64,000 nt of DNA from Circinella umbellata (GCA_025093555.1 JAIWNF010000025.1:310001-374000), one strand, 5' to 3'; numbered from the stretch's first letter, positions 49,696-61,167 are shown. The notes: generated by a model from the sequence alone, not told the origin. Program-made: numbers and translations.

Positions 49696-52386
49696 ACAAC
49701 AACAACAATAATAATGACTACCATAATAACTATTATGATGACTATTATGAAGATGGAGATGATTATAATTTGAATGACGAAACATCATGGGTTGATATCA
49801 GTAATGAAGAAAGCAATGATGAAAGTTCATCACAAGAAATTATTAATGAATCTCCAAGTACAAATAACGATGATATTATTATTGAACATGTTGAAAATTT
49901 ATCTGATCACCCTGATGCCAAGCTTTATCAATTTAACAATTTATTGCATAACGTGGAAGAAAGCAGATCAGCAAAATTTAGCAAATCTCTGTTTTCATTA
50001 GCAACAAAATATGGTGTTTCAAGGAATTTTTATGATGAATTAATTAAAGATATCAACAGTTATAACGAAGGTATCAACGATCCGCTTTTAAGTTATTATC
50101 GATCAAATAATATAGCAACCGACGATTTTCCTATAAAAACAACAAAATATGATGTATGCCCTCTGGGCTGTAAAATGTATCAACCATCTGAAGAATCCCG
50201 ACGCTGTAAATATTGTAAGACATCAAGATATATAACCAAAAAACGATCCCACAATAATGATGATCCCAATGCGGCGCAGCCGGCAGCAACAGTTCAACAA
50301 TTCTCATTGATTGATATGTTAGCATTATTTATATATGAAGAATCATCAAGAAAAGAACTTTTATATCGTGCCCAATACGATAATCAAAATAAAGAAAACG
50401 GCGTGTATCAAGATGTTTTTGATGGTGATACTTATAAAGAAATGAAAGCAGAAGGACATTTTGCAAATCCACTTGATATTGCACTATCATTATATACAGA
50501 TGGATTTTCCTTGGGGCCTAATGGCCAGCTTACTATTGTTCATTTCATTATATTAAATTTATCACCTTCCAAACGCTACGAGCATAAATGGATGATTCAA
50601 ACTGCTATATTACCAGGTCCAAAGGCGCCACGTAACTTATTTTCTTATTTAAAACCATTGCTATCTGAACTTGAGACTTTACAATCAACTGGAATTCTTG
50701 TCAAGGCTGACGATCAAAAAATTTATCACTCACGTGCTCACTTGCTTTTAGCTACAGGAGATTTACCTGCAACAACCAAGATGGCACTTCACGTTGGGCA
50801 TACGGCAAAATTAGGATGTAGGGTCTGTGAAGTAGAAGGATCTCCAGCAACGTCAACAAATAAAAACAACAAAGAAGTAAAAAGTGGAATGTATTTTATC
50901 CCTCAACGAAATCCACCAGCATTACATACGAAATTAGCTTATATCAAAGGCGACCCCGCAAAAGGAATTAAAAAGAAAACTCGTTTTCGAAAGTTATCAT
51001 CATTCAAATCGCCAACTTTTTTCGGTTTAGATTGTATGCATCTAATATGTCATGGAATTGTAAAACAGTTCTGGAAGCTCATTATTGGTATATATGGTTC
51101 TAGCGGTAATCCATTTTATTTAAAACCTGCAATACAAAAAAAAATCGGTGCTGTCATGAAGAATTCGAAATCAACTATACCATCAACATTTTGTGGATGT
51201 GCTGTTGATATTTCTCAACAATCCGGTCTTCTACGTGCAAAAGATTGGGGGAATTTCGTTAGGTACAATCTTTATTAACAAGATGTAAAAAAAAGAAATA
51301 GAAATCAAATATGTGAAAAGTAAACGCCAACTCATAATACATTTTTATTCTATTAGATATATTGTACCCACAATTGTTATACATCATTTTAAAGACCAAC
51401 AAACAAAAAATGCCGTCATGGCTTTAGTGAATGTTTGCAACATTGTGTTTTCTAAAAGCATTACTGATACGGATATTCAACGTGTTGGTACTGATGTAAA
51501 TAAATGGCAAAATTATTTAAAAAGTTTGGTAACAAGGAAAAAGGTGAAACCGATGGTTTTCACCATCTCACAGCATTATTTAACCCATCTTTCACTCTTT
51601 ATGCGGTCAATGGGTCCTATGTCTTTTTATTCTGCTTACGCAATGGAGCATGCAATAGGAGAAATTAAACGAAAGATCAAGAGTCGATCTGCCCCGGGTG
51701 TCAATGCAGGGAACGTAATGTATAAACTTGCCGCTCAACGCTATAATGAAAGAATAAAGAATCAAACAAATAGTCCGTCAACAGATGATAAACAAATACT
51801 TACGACATCGTGGAATGACGGCGATGCCTACGAAATATGGGGCCCCTTCTGGAAGGGTATTGTTTCTGAATACGATACATATGATCTCGAAACGTGTTTA
51901 CGAAATTATTGGCAGATACACATTAATGACGTCAATGATAATATAAATTCGAATGTTGAATTTGGTTCGCGGTTGTGGTTGAATGAACATGATGTAACTG
52001 GGTCTTCCTATCGAGAGCGAGGTGATCATCGTCGGGACGATTTTTATGTGAAACTCACAATTGATGTTGATATTAATAGGCGTAGCCGATTAATCCAAAG
52101 AAAACCACGAATATATTTTGGGGAATCGATTTTTTATTTTCAGCATACACAGCAAACAATATCAAGACTCCTCGCTTTAGTAAAAATACTAGAAATAAAC
52201 ATTGATGGTTTCGGTTTTCCTTATATTTTATCAAGCTCACCATACAAATATGTAGTTGTTTCTGCTGGAGATATTGAATGCCTAGCAGGGCTTACAGCCA
52301 TTACTAAAAGTCGGCGATATATAATATGGAAGGACATACATTCACTGAAGAAAAAAGATTGTGGCGCCCTTCGTGACTTGTATTAA
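49089..52386 (+). CDS. Tnp2-type CACTA transposase
   Basis: 998 aa from three exons: 49089-49246, 49454-51262, 51357-52386. The first intron has a TACTAAC branch site at about 49302. Residues 19-40 hold a C2HC finger (CRHC…H…C, Cys19, Cys22, His36, Cys40) for DNA binding. A roughly 80-residue Ser/Asn run follows, encoded by a CAR-type trinucleotide repeat (49484-49710) read as AGC/AAC. The catalytic region contains VCPLGCKMYQPSEESRRCKYC, HVGHTAKLGCRVCEVEG, FFGLDCMHLICHGIVKQFW and LRAKDWGNFV, the last interrupted by intron 2. The C-terminal part has SAYAMEHAIGEIKRKIKS. These blocks are those of transposase_21/Tnp2 of EnSpm-like elements. Frame and splice sites are intact. Confidence 0.9.
49484..49710 (+). 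repeat. CAG/CAA trinucleotide microsatellite inside the transposase exon
   Basis: About 75 CAR-type triplets. All six frames stay largely open through it (poly-Gln, Ser/Asn and Thr/Ala on the plus strand; poly-Leu and poly-Val/Ala on the minus strand). Only the Ser/Asn frame is continuous with the downstream Tnp2 frame. Confidence 0.9.
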
Positions 52387-52634
52387 TAATACTTGTAAAC
52401 AAAAAAAAAAATTTATCTGTACTTTTTCTCCGTTTTTCTCCGCTTCTTCTCTCCGCTTCTTCTCTCCCCTTCTTTTTTTTATCTCACTTAAAATGACACA
52501 GAACGATAGAAACAATACTCACTCTGTTGGTATTACATAGTATATTTGTTATTAACGGTCGTGGAATAAAATACCATTGTACCAGTTATATGTTTTGATA
52601 TAAAGTATTATAATGTTTTTTTAATAAAGGTGAA

Positions 52635-53944
52635 ATGGCAACAGCATTGCTAAGGTTAAAGGATAAAATGGAAGAAGAAAATAAAAAAACACGATGGGAG
52701 ATAAAGAAGTTGAAAACGGCGTTATCAGAACAAACAGATGTAAATAAACGGCTGCTAACATTATTGGAAAAACAAGACTATAAAAATCATAACCCAGACG
52801 ATAGTGTCGTCACCATGCTCCCGGATATCAAGCCATTCAGGCGAACTGTAGTAAATAAGAAGACCGGTAGATCCCGTGAAGTTTTAAAAGGATTCGCATG
52901 GGACTTATACCATGATCTTATAAAGGTGTATCGTAAAAAAAATAACATGAAACCATTGTCACCAGAAGAAATTGATACAAGAGTCTCAAACCTGAAACGC
53001 AAAGTCCAAAAAGTTGTGGATGAATTTAAATTGAAATACAAAATTAATAAAGATGCTACATGGAAAACAGTGAAGCCATATTACTATACAATGTATATTG
53101 ATTTAGAAGAAGAAGTAGGTGCGCTGGTGCCTTTAAAGGCATGTGAAAACCATTGGGGGTCCCACATGGCGCTGGCTAAAAAATGGCAAAATGTTCAACA
53201 AGCATCGTCAAACAGTAGGAAAACGGACAATGGATGTTATCATGGTAAAAATTTTGCTTAACATTACCGTGTGTGAAATCTAATTTTTAGATTAGAAGGA
53301 CTGACTGCCAACATAATATATTAAATATAGAATTTGAAGAACAAAATGAATATACTAATAATGATAATGATGATAATAATAATGATAATAACGATGGTGA
53401 TAATGATGATAACGATGGCGGTAATGATGATAACGATGGCGGTAATGATGATATCAATAACGATGATGATAATGATATTAATAACGATGATTATAATGAT
53501 TCTGATAATGATGATGGCTATGAAGAAGAAGGTAAGAGTCAAATTTTTTATGCGCAGTAGTATTGTTTTCTTCTTATCTAAACAATAAGTTAAACTGAAA
53601 ATGTGCACAATAAATCAGAAATTCAAAACAAAATCGATGGTCAACAAGAGCAACGACAAGAAGAAAATGAAGAGGTATCCACAAGTGATAGTACCCCGGA
53701 ACCTGAATATGATACAAGCAATGCCTCTGGAAATGAGGGGAATTACGAAATTGAAACCAATGATGAAAATACTGATCTTGATGACGAATACCCAGAAAGT
53801 TCTGACAACAACAGCAACAATACCAAGAAGAATAAAGGTCGTCAAACAATAAGAAAAAGAAAAGGAATGGTGCACGACGCAAATACAAGATATAAAAAAA
53901 CAAACAAAACCACAGGAAACAAAAATTCCAAAAAACAAAAATAG
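52635..53944 (+). CDS. Second CACTA-encoded protein (TnpA-like accessory, unknown family)
   Basis: 378 aa from three exons: 52635-53244, 53331-53531, 53619-53944, joined in phase 1 both times. Residues 1-45 form a charged coiled coil (LLRLKDKMEEENKKTRWEIK). Residues about 70-205 make a basic folded region with KKTGRSREVLKGFAWDLYHD, ENHWGSHMALAKKWQN and many aromatic residues, plausibly DNA binding. Exon 2 is almost pure Asn/Asp (GAT/AAT repeat). Exon 3 is acidic then strongly basic (KNKGRQTIRKRKG), nuclear-localisation-like. It follows the transposase by 250 bp in the same direction and lies inside the terminal repeats. By analogy with plant TnpA it may bind the subterminal repeats; homology to TnpA is not visible. 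Confidence 0.72.
53349..53531 (+). repeat. GAT/AAT microsatellite forming an Asn/Asp exon
   Basis: Trinucleotide repeat that makes nearly all of exon 2 of the second CACTA gene; a similar GAT repeat lies in the zinc-finger gene at 19580-19705. Confidence 0.85.
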
Positions 53945-54089
53945 TATTATAGCTATTAAAGACAAAGCCCCCTTTTCTATTTTCTTCCTTATATATATAT
54001 ATATTATTCAATTGAATACAAACTATTAGTATGGATAGAGATAAAATTTGAAATATTTGAAATAAAAACACAATTTTCGTGATCATATC

Positions 54090-54378
54090 ATGTCACAACA
54101 CTGGAAATCCTCATTTTTTCTGACACTGAAAAGCTTCAGTTTTAAACTGTTATTTTCTATACACTAGAACTCAATGGTTTTATACTGTTTATTTTTTGTA
54201 CACTGCACATTGCTGGCTTTACACTGTTTAGTTTTTGTACACTGTATCTTGTTGATGGTACACTGTTAATGGTCATACACTGTAATTTGCTAAAATGGTA
54301 CACACCTAACTAATTTCCAGTGCATAAAAAGAACCAGTGTTAACTTGTTCGTTTCCAGTGGTGATCCTTACTGCAGTG
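54090..54378. repeat. Right subterminal CACTG motif cluster of the CACTA element
   Basis: About a dozen CACTG or CCAGTG occurrences in 290 bp (for example ACACTGGAAATCC, GTACACTGTATC, TACACTGTAATT, TTTCCAGTGG), ending at the terminal CTGCAGTG. Presumed transposase-binding sites. Confidence 0.8.
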
Positions 54379-54459
54379 TATCATAATATCAAGTGTCAAT
54401 GGGCAGCTATTGAAAACGGTAGGATAGTAAGGCGTGACCGAAGACAGCGGAGTCAAATT

Positions 54460-54490
54460 ATGGGGGGATGGCACGACCGCAGGATGGCAC
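54460..54490 (+). repeat. GGATGGCACGAC repeat (right)
   Basis: Partner of the inverted block at 44875-44904; lies 80 bp beyond the right end of the CACTA element. Confidence 0.7.
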
Positions 54491-54502
54491 GACTTTTGCA
54501 TA

Positions 54503-55155
54503 ACTTGAAATTTTCGCTGGGGCGGATCAATAAGATCAACTTTATTTTTCCTTTCTTTTGTTGTATGAATGTAGTGAAAAAACCAATTATTGTGAAGTAT
54601 AATATAAATGATACATACACCTAACTATATAACTATTTTAATAAATACATATACTCCCTTGTTGTATTTTGCTACGTTTTGGCAATAATCCTTCCTATAT
54701 TCCTCTTTGGACACGTGCTGTAATATTGTTGCATCACGATTTCGAAAGGGCGAGTAGTTCTGATGGAGTCCATTATTAATCAATCAATGGAAATCGTCAA
54801 AATCAATTGTTAAAAAATCTACCAACTCATTCGTACATGAATGCATATTGTTTTTCACTCTGCTGTAAAATGAAAAGTTTTATTCTATTGTTAATATTAT
54901 TTGAATACGGCACACTCTCCAAAAAAAAAGTCTCTTTTTTTTTACCAAAATAAAAAGTAAATATATAGTCTATCCCTTCTCGTTTTTTTATTATAAAACA
55001 ATCTGTTAATTACAAGAGTATAACCTTTACTTGTCACAATTACTTATAATACATTTTCTACAATATTTTCATTTTATAATCGCATTTATTTATTTATACA
55101 TTCAACAAAAAAAAAGTTGATGTTACTAACCTCTTTTTGGGCGAAAATTTCAAGT
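54503..55155. mobile_element. 653-bp TA-flanked inverted-repeat (MITE-like) element
   Basis: ACTTGAAATTTTCGC at 54503-54517 and its exact complement at 55141-55155 form 15-bp terminal inverted repeats. Each is bounded by TA (54501-54502, 55156-55157), and the identity extends to CATA…TATG. No open frame inside. Its right end coincides with the point where orphan-gene copy C begins, so it sits at a breakpoint. Confidence 0.72.
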
Positions 55156-55157
55156 TA

Positions 55158-56611
55158 TGAGTACGCAACAATATGTGACGAAATCCAGTAAGTATAAACG
55201 GTGTTCTCAACATTGTATATATCGAGCCATCATAATCTAACAAAAACTATTGCATTAAATAGCTCTGTTCATTTCTTGGTGTTAGATTTATCCGACGGAA
55301 TGTTGGCTTGCAAGGTTCACACCTGTTGAATTGCAGGAAATAAAATCTTGTAAACCGGTAAAACTTGAATCACTACCAAGTGAAGTACACGAATATCTTA
55401 ATTCATATAAAGGACTGGTATGAACTATTTATGAATTGCATTCGATACGAAAATTATTACATGAACTAAAATGACTAATATACAAATATATACATATATT
55501 CTATTTAGTGTGATCTTGACAGTACAACAGAAAAAGCTATGGGTCAACCCTCCTTTCATCGGAAGAAACAGGCAGAGATATCTTGGGCCCACAAGTCTGT
55601 CACTGGGGCACTTGACTTGTTTCGATACAGTTTGTTATCCATCGATGAAAAAACAACAGAAGCTGATGTGGTACGATGCGTGTTTCGCTTCATTGAAAAA
55701 TGCCTCGATGAATTAATTTTTAGAGCAATTAGGTGGGTTTATTATTGAATACTAGTTATATGATAATGATGATTAGCTATACATAAAAACAAAACCAACA
55801 CATTATTTTATTTAATTATTAGTGGGGAAGGCTAATATCTCATCTAGCGAAAGAAAAAACGAAAGCAGAAGTATCATAGGCACAAAAGCTGTTTAGAGAA
55901 AAGATGCTGGACATAAAGTTGATATGATAATTTCATATCTCAACTTTGAATACGGGTGTGCCGAAGCAGGATTGAAAGGTGGAATTACTTCATCAAAATG
56001 GATTAATGAAGCAAATATTAAAGTTCCACGGTTAATAGAAGATATGTTCTGGAATATGTTGAAACCCAGTCCCGGTCAAAGCGTTCAGGCCCACTGGTCT
56101 TACATTTTGGACGAAGTAGATCCATGGGGTCCCAACTACCATACCAACTTAGACCGTCCTAGACCATGTTAGTCTTGAGATATAAAACTAAGTTCATCTA
56201 CTTATTCATCGAAACACCGCCATCAACGATGTTAGTGTTCCTGGATTTATTATCAACGGTGTGGCTAAAACCAAGTAATGAAACCATTATTACTTTTACT
56301 GATATTTGTACAATATGATTATAGGATTTAATTTGTTGATTGGGATGATGACAATATCATAACATCACGTCTGTATTGTGCATAAGTATGGTCCAATGCC
56401 CTTTCCTGGCAGTATTGATGGATTTTACAAGCAATTGGTACCTTTATTAAGGTTGACATGGCAAACGAAAACCATTGTAAAAAGCTCATTAAAAGCTATA
56501 AAATCCAATCAAACTGTCTTTATTCCAACTCCTGATATCCCAAATTCGCCTTCTGTCATACCACCTTGCCCGCCATCACCACTTTCTAAAGGAAAAAAAC
56601 GACGAAGATGA
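55158..56611 (+). pseudogene. Orphan repeat gene, copy C (5'-truncated, inverted relative to copy A)
   Basis: Starts within the exon ending YEYA, then contains the WLARFTPVELQEIKSC, GQPSFHRKKQAEISWAHKSV, FEYGCAEAGLKGGITSSKW and IVHKYGPMPFPGSI segments of copy A in plus orientation. Lesions: loss of everything before 55158, a stop in the DAGH block region (TAG near 55878), a roughly 145-bp insertion at about 56074-56218, and an altered C-terminus (KKRRR then stop). Not expected to be functional. Confidence 0.8.
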
Positions 56612-58260
56612 CTGACTTTTTTTTGTATATAATATAGCACCTATTTTTTTTATCATTTTTATATATACCAATATATTCATTTCAACCTCCATTGTATACA
56701 CTATCACAATATCTTCACTACCATAATAAAACCTTCATCATAGCGAATTCCGATTCATATTTGTTTAGTCCACCTCCTACGTACAACAATCCGCCACATG
56801 TAAGAATGATAAGCATTCTGCTATCAAATTTATCATTTTTCTACTACATAAATAGTTCTGACTTTTTTCAATATATAGTCACTACGCGTCATCTTTCTAT
56901 TTTTTTTTGGTGTTCTCAATCTTACAATATCGCGTGACGAATAAACTGAAGGTTCAATACGTACATGCGGCAGCCAAAACTGGTAATAGGATTCGATATC
57001 AGCATAATTATCTTTACATCCAATTAAAAAACTAGCTAATGGATAAAAATATGTTTATGTTTAATCTCCCATTTTTACACTTTTATATATGTATCACTCC
57101 CTTAATTTTATTTTGTTAATTCTCTTAGGTACGTACGTGACTAATTTTCTTATGTTTTATTTGCAATGACACTCGACTTCATACTCAGTCATCTATCAAG
57201 GTCTGAAGTTGGTCTGACGTTAGGTAAATGGCAAACGGTCTGGCAAGCTCTCATACGTGTCTTCCGCGAAATTGACTCTGGAGTCATCCAAATGACGATT
57301 TTAACATGGAAGAGCCAGCACAAGAAGAGATCATGGATATGCCCATCACAACCCCTTCACAACCCCTACACCTAAACGAGAATACCTTTTATATTTATAT
57401 TACTCCCGTTGCAGCTTCTTTCCTCTTTCTCTTTTTCTCAAATTTCTATTACTCTTCACCACTCCAAACAGCCTTTGCCCTCGCCAATTTGACTTTTTCC
57501 CATGCTGGGTTTTTTCAGTTTTATTCTCTACCCCTTACTTTATATAGATGTATACAATTAATCTTGAACCTCTCGAACTACAAGGAAGCAACCACATGCC
57601 TATAGGCCAAGGTCCACTAGTCTTTCATATTAATAAATTTAAAACTCTAAACTATTTGCAATGACAAAGAAGAGTGTAAATAAAGTTTTTGTTTTATTTA
57701 TTTTCTGCGTGAATAAAAAAATCATACATGTGTACGTATCTATCTGTTTGCATATTATTTTTAACTTCATAAAGACACACCAACTATATTTGTTGTATCT
57801 ACCTACGTATTGGTATGATTTTCTGATCCTTTTTCTTGAATATTATATTCAATAGTAGTAATGATCTTCTTTCTAAAGACACCACTGATTTGCCATTTTT
57901 ATTGTGCATTATTCTTGAAAATGGATAATACCATTACAGTAATTTCACCTCAAACCAGTACTCTCAATATGAAAATGTGTACCAATATAGCACTCAAAAG
58001 AGCTTATTATACAGTATTAGGCGGTAAATATATAATATTGTAATAAACAGGTTTGCGCTCATTCGACCTAACTATTGCATTTATTTCTGAAAATTACTAG
58101 CGCAATTTGGGTATTTCTGTGTATGCTTTATCTTTGTTCAAGTACAATTCAGATGACCTTATACCAATTTATCGCAGAGCACAATAAATGCCTTTGATGG
58201 AATACTTTTCTTTTCATCAATAAATAATTAAACTGGTTGATTGCAGATTAATAAAAAAGG
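56612..58260. repeat. Right arm flank of inverted duplication
   Basis: Reverse complement of 36831-38004 interrupted by the 57171-57652 insertion. No gene supported. Confidence 0.8.
57171..57652 (+). mobile_element. 482-bp insertion with 13-bp target-site duplication, retroposon-like
   Basis: TATTTGCAATGAC occurs at 57158-57170 and again at 57653-57665; the homologous sequence near 37440 (reverse strand) has it once and no insert. The insert ends with AATAAATTTAAAACTC, a polyadenylation-signal-like tail. It contains partial open frames (LTLGKWQTVWQALIRVFREI; MEEPAQEEIMDMP) resembling the end of an mRNA. Interpreted as a 5'-truncated retroposed transcript or LINE 3' end. Confidence 0.72.
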
Positions 58261-58819
58261 AGAATAATGGATTAGAGCTGCAGATTAGATATCCAAGAGC
58301 TCTTCTAATGCTGAGTTATTTCAAAAAATTATGTAAGTACACGATTATGCTAAACACTTGGTAACTTCCTGCATTAATTTTTGAGCTATGCTTATAATAA
58401 ATATGGATAGTCAAGTCCATCATTGTTTATAAATGCTTGCTCTATATATTCTTATCTATAGAAAAAAGAGAGAACCATTATTCCTATATTATGTAATTGT
58501 TGTATTTAATAATGTAGAATGCTATACAGAATTAATTTCTATTATATGTGATATATATATATATATATATTAAACAGCCAAGATAGATGCCAAGAAGCAT
58601 AAAAAGGGTCATGAATTTATAAATGCCAAGACACTTAACATATAGTAACAAACCATCATCATTAGCTATTTTTGTTTGATAGCAATAGTAGGTTTTTTAT
58701 CTCTGTTATTTTCAAGATCCAACCTCCCCCCGCACTGCTATAGATAATCCTTTTTTTTCTTGTCCTACCTTTATTTTTATCTCTCATACCCACTTTTATT
58801 CATATAGAAAAAAATATAA
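58261..58819. other. Intergenic, no supported gene
   Basis: Outer edge of the inverted duplication and promoter side of the MINDY gene; has an (AT)n run near 58551-58570 and a CT-rich tract before the ATG. Confidence 0.45.
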
Positions 58820-61167
58820 ATGTCATCCGAAAACAAACCATCTAGTGGTAAGTATACTTTTATATATAGAAAGAAACTTAAATGTTCTATTTAGAGTGAA
58901 TCATCATTATAATTATTGTCATGTAGAGGATTCATCCCCAAAACAAATTGTCAATATTACTAAAGATGGTGCAGAAGAACGTGCAACTTCCGACGAACCA
59001 AAAGTCGATTTATCCAAAGGTGAACAACTTTTAAAATCGAGCGACGAAAATAAATATGAAACAAATAATGAACAGCAGTCTGAATCTGTACAACAACAAA
59101 AAGAAGAGACAGAAACTTCATTACCAATGGGATCACAGCACCCTGAGGAGCCAAAAGACCAACCGTCAATAACCTCCCATAAAAGTGATCAACCTGAACA
59201 AAAACAAAGTGAAGCACAGCAACAAAACAATGAAACACCTGAACTACAAGCACAGCAACAAACTGTGACGGAACATGATGACGCAGTACAAGGATACCTC
59301 GTGAAAAAAATACAATGGTTTGATTTTAAGACCAAGCAAAAGAAAGATGTGCTTATTATTACACAAAATGGTATCTAACGTTCATATCATATATTAATAT
59401 TATAAGAATAAAATGTTGTCCTTTTGATTTAGATAACTTACCGAACGATGCTTGATATTTCTCATAGAAAATGGGCCATGTCCGTTGGTAGCGATATGTA
59501 ATGTACTCTTTTTACGAGGTGACTTAGAAATTCGACCTCCAGATAGAGAAATGGTAACTTTTGAATACTTAATTGAGAGATTAGGTGATTACTTATTGAA
59601 TCATGGACCAAATACATCTTCTAATAATAATGCTACAGACGAATCAAAGGTATATATTGATATTGATATAGTGAAGGAAGATAATGGGTTAATATAAGTT
59701 ACATATAATGCTAAGCATGATCTGAATGATATATATAAAGAGAAGTGATCATCAACCCCAACAGGAGGGAAAACAAGAAGAACAACACGCTGTAGTATCC
59801 AGTCCAACACAATACGAAGCACCAATCGAAATGGATCGAATTGATTCTCGACAATCCACAGCAGAATATGTTCTTACTTATCGATATAATCTGGATGCTG
59901 CCTTATCAATTCTTCCAAATTTACAAACCGGATTAGGTAACTTTTTTCAAAAAAAAAGAAACGGGGCAAGAATGAGAACGCAGGTAAAATGATTAGATTA
60001 TATTAATACATATGATTAGATGTGAATGTACGATTTTCATCTATACGAGGATTTGAACCTACAGCTGAACTTGCCATGTTTGACTTATTTGATGTGGATC
60101 TCGTACATGGCTGGCTTGTTGACCCTCAAGTAAGTAAAAAAAAATATTATGGGTAATTATAGATGATCCGGCCGAAATATTACTTATGATATTATTTGTT
60201 TTTAGGACCAAATAACATATAAGATTGTAGCAGAAAAGTGTGGATCATATAATTCAGTAGTGGAGCTTGTGGTCCGTGGAGATACGTTGAGTAGTGGTGT
60301 TGCTGCAAAAAATGGAAATGATCAACACTCAGTAAACGGTGGTGGATCGAACCAGTGGTCTCCGGATGAAGAACAACAAATTCAAGAAGGTAATTTTTAA
60401 CAAAAGAAATAGAAGTGGATGAGTATATGTTCTTTCTTATAACTTTTGTAAATTATATTAGGTCTCATTGCTGCTTCATTTCTGGAAGATACAGCTACAC
60501 AGTTGACATATCATGGCCTTGAATCGTTGGTGACAACAATACCTAGCAATAAGCTTTGTGTTCTCTTTAGGAACAACCATGTAAGATAATACAAATTCTA
60601 TCTACTTTTATGAATAGTACAGCAAGTATTACATTAGAGCTAAATTATATATATACTCATACGTATATAGTTTTCCACTATATATAAGCATCCAGAAACA
60701 TCGACACTCTACATACTAGTGACTGATTCGGGATTGGTATCCGAGAAATCGATTGTTTGGGAAAACCTTGGTGATGTGGATCAAGGTGCATCAGAATTTT
60801 TCAATAGTGACTTTAAAAAACCTGAAATTATTCGTTCACCCCCTCTACCTGCAACTGCTACTGGGGATCCAAGTGCTGATATGGAGTAAGTATTCATTTA
60901 TAGATAAGCAAATATTAACGATGAGACGATTATTTAATTCGCTAATATGGATGTTGTAAAAATAGTTATATTCTCGCACTTTCTTTACAACAAAATGAAA
61001 TTTCGAATGAAGAAGAACGTCGTCGGCAACAACGAGAGCAGCAACACCAACAACATCAACAAGAACAACTAAGATATCAACAACAATTGCATCAGCAACA
61101 GTTGAACGAAGAACAAGTTGAGGCGTCTAAGCGAAAGAGCAAGAGACAAAGCTGTATTATTTCCTAG
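58820..61167 (+). CDS. MINDY-1/2-type (FAM63) K48-specific deubiquitinase
   Basis: 551 aa, nine exons: 58820-58847, 58927-59370, 59468-59649, 59765-59936, 60020-60129, 60206-60389, 60462-60580, 60671-60885, 60966-61167. The Gln/Glu-rich N-terminus (about 130 aa) is followed by the catalytic domain. Gln156 and Cys162 occur in ITQNENGPCPLVAICNVLFL with the family's spacing, and His413 in RNNHFSTIYKHP. AELAMFDLFDVDLVHGWLVD and TQLTYHGLE are typical DUF544 blocks. A C-terminal ubiquitin-interacting motif follows (DYILALSLQQNE), then a Gln-rich helix. The last residues are CIIS, a CaaX-type prenylation signal. Trims K48-linked polyubiquitin from the distal end (family knowledge). Two exon ends abut unusual short introns but all keep frame. 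Confidence 0.93.

Larger units (their letters stand above)
45467..54378 (+). mobile_element. Complete CACTA (EnSpm/Tnp2-type) DNA transposon, 8,912 bp
   Basis: Left end CACTGCAG (45467-45474) and right end CTGCAGTG (54371-54378) form an 8-bp perfect terminal inverted repeat. TAT at 45464-45466 and TAT at 54379-54381 is the expected 3-bp target duplication. Both ends have clustered subterminal CACTGG/CACTGT motifs. In the left arm these sit singly and then inside a 189-bp tandem array; in the right arm they lie within 54096-54365. Between the arms lie a Tnp2-type transposase gene and a second gene in the same orientation, the two-gene layout of plant CACTA elements. The intact transposase frame suggests recent activity. 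Confidence 0.9.

Noticed and set aside
49389..49724. Poly-Leu and poly-Ala/Val minus-strand frames
   Set aside because: Shadow frames of the CAG/CAA repeat within the transposase exon.
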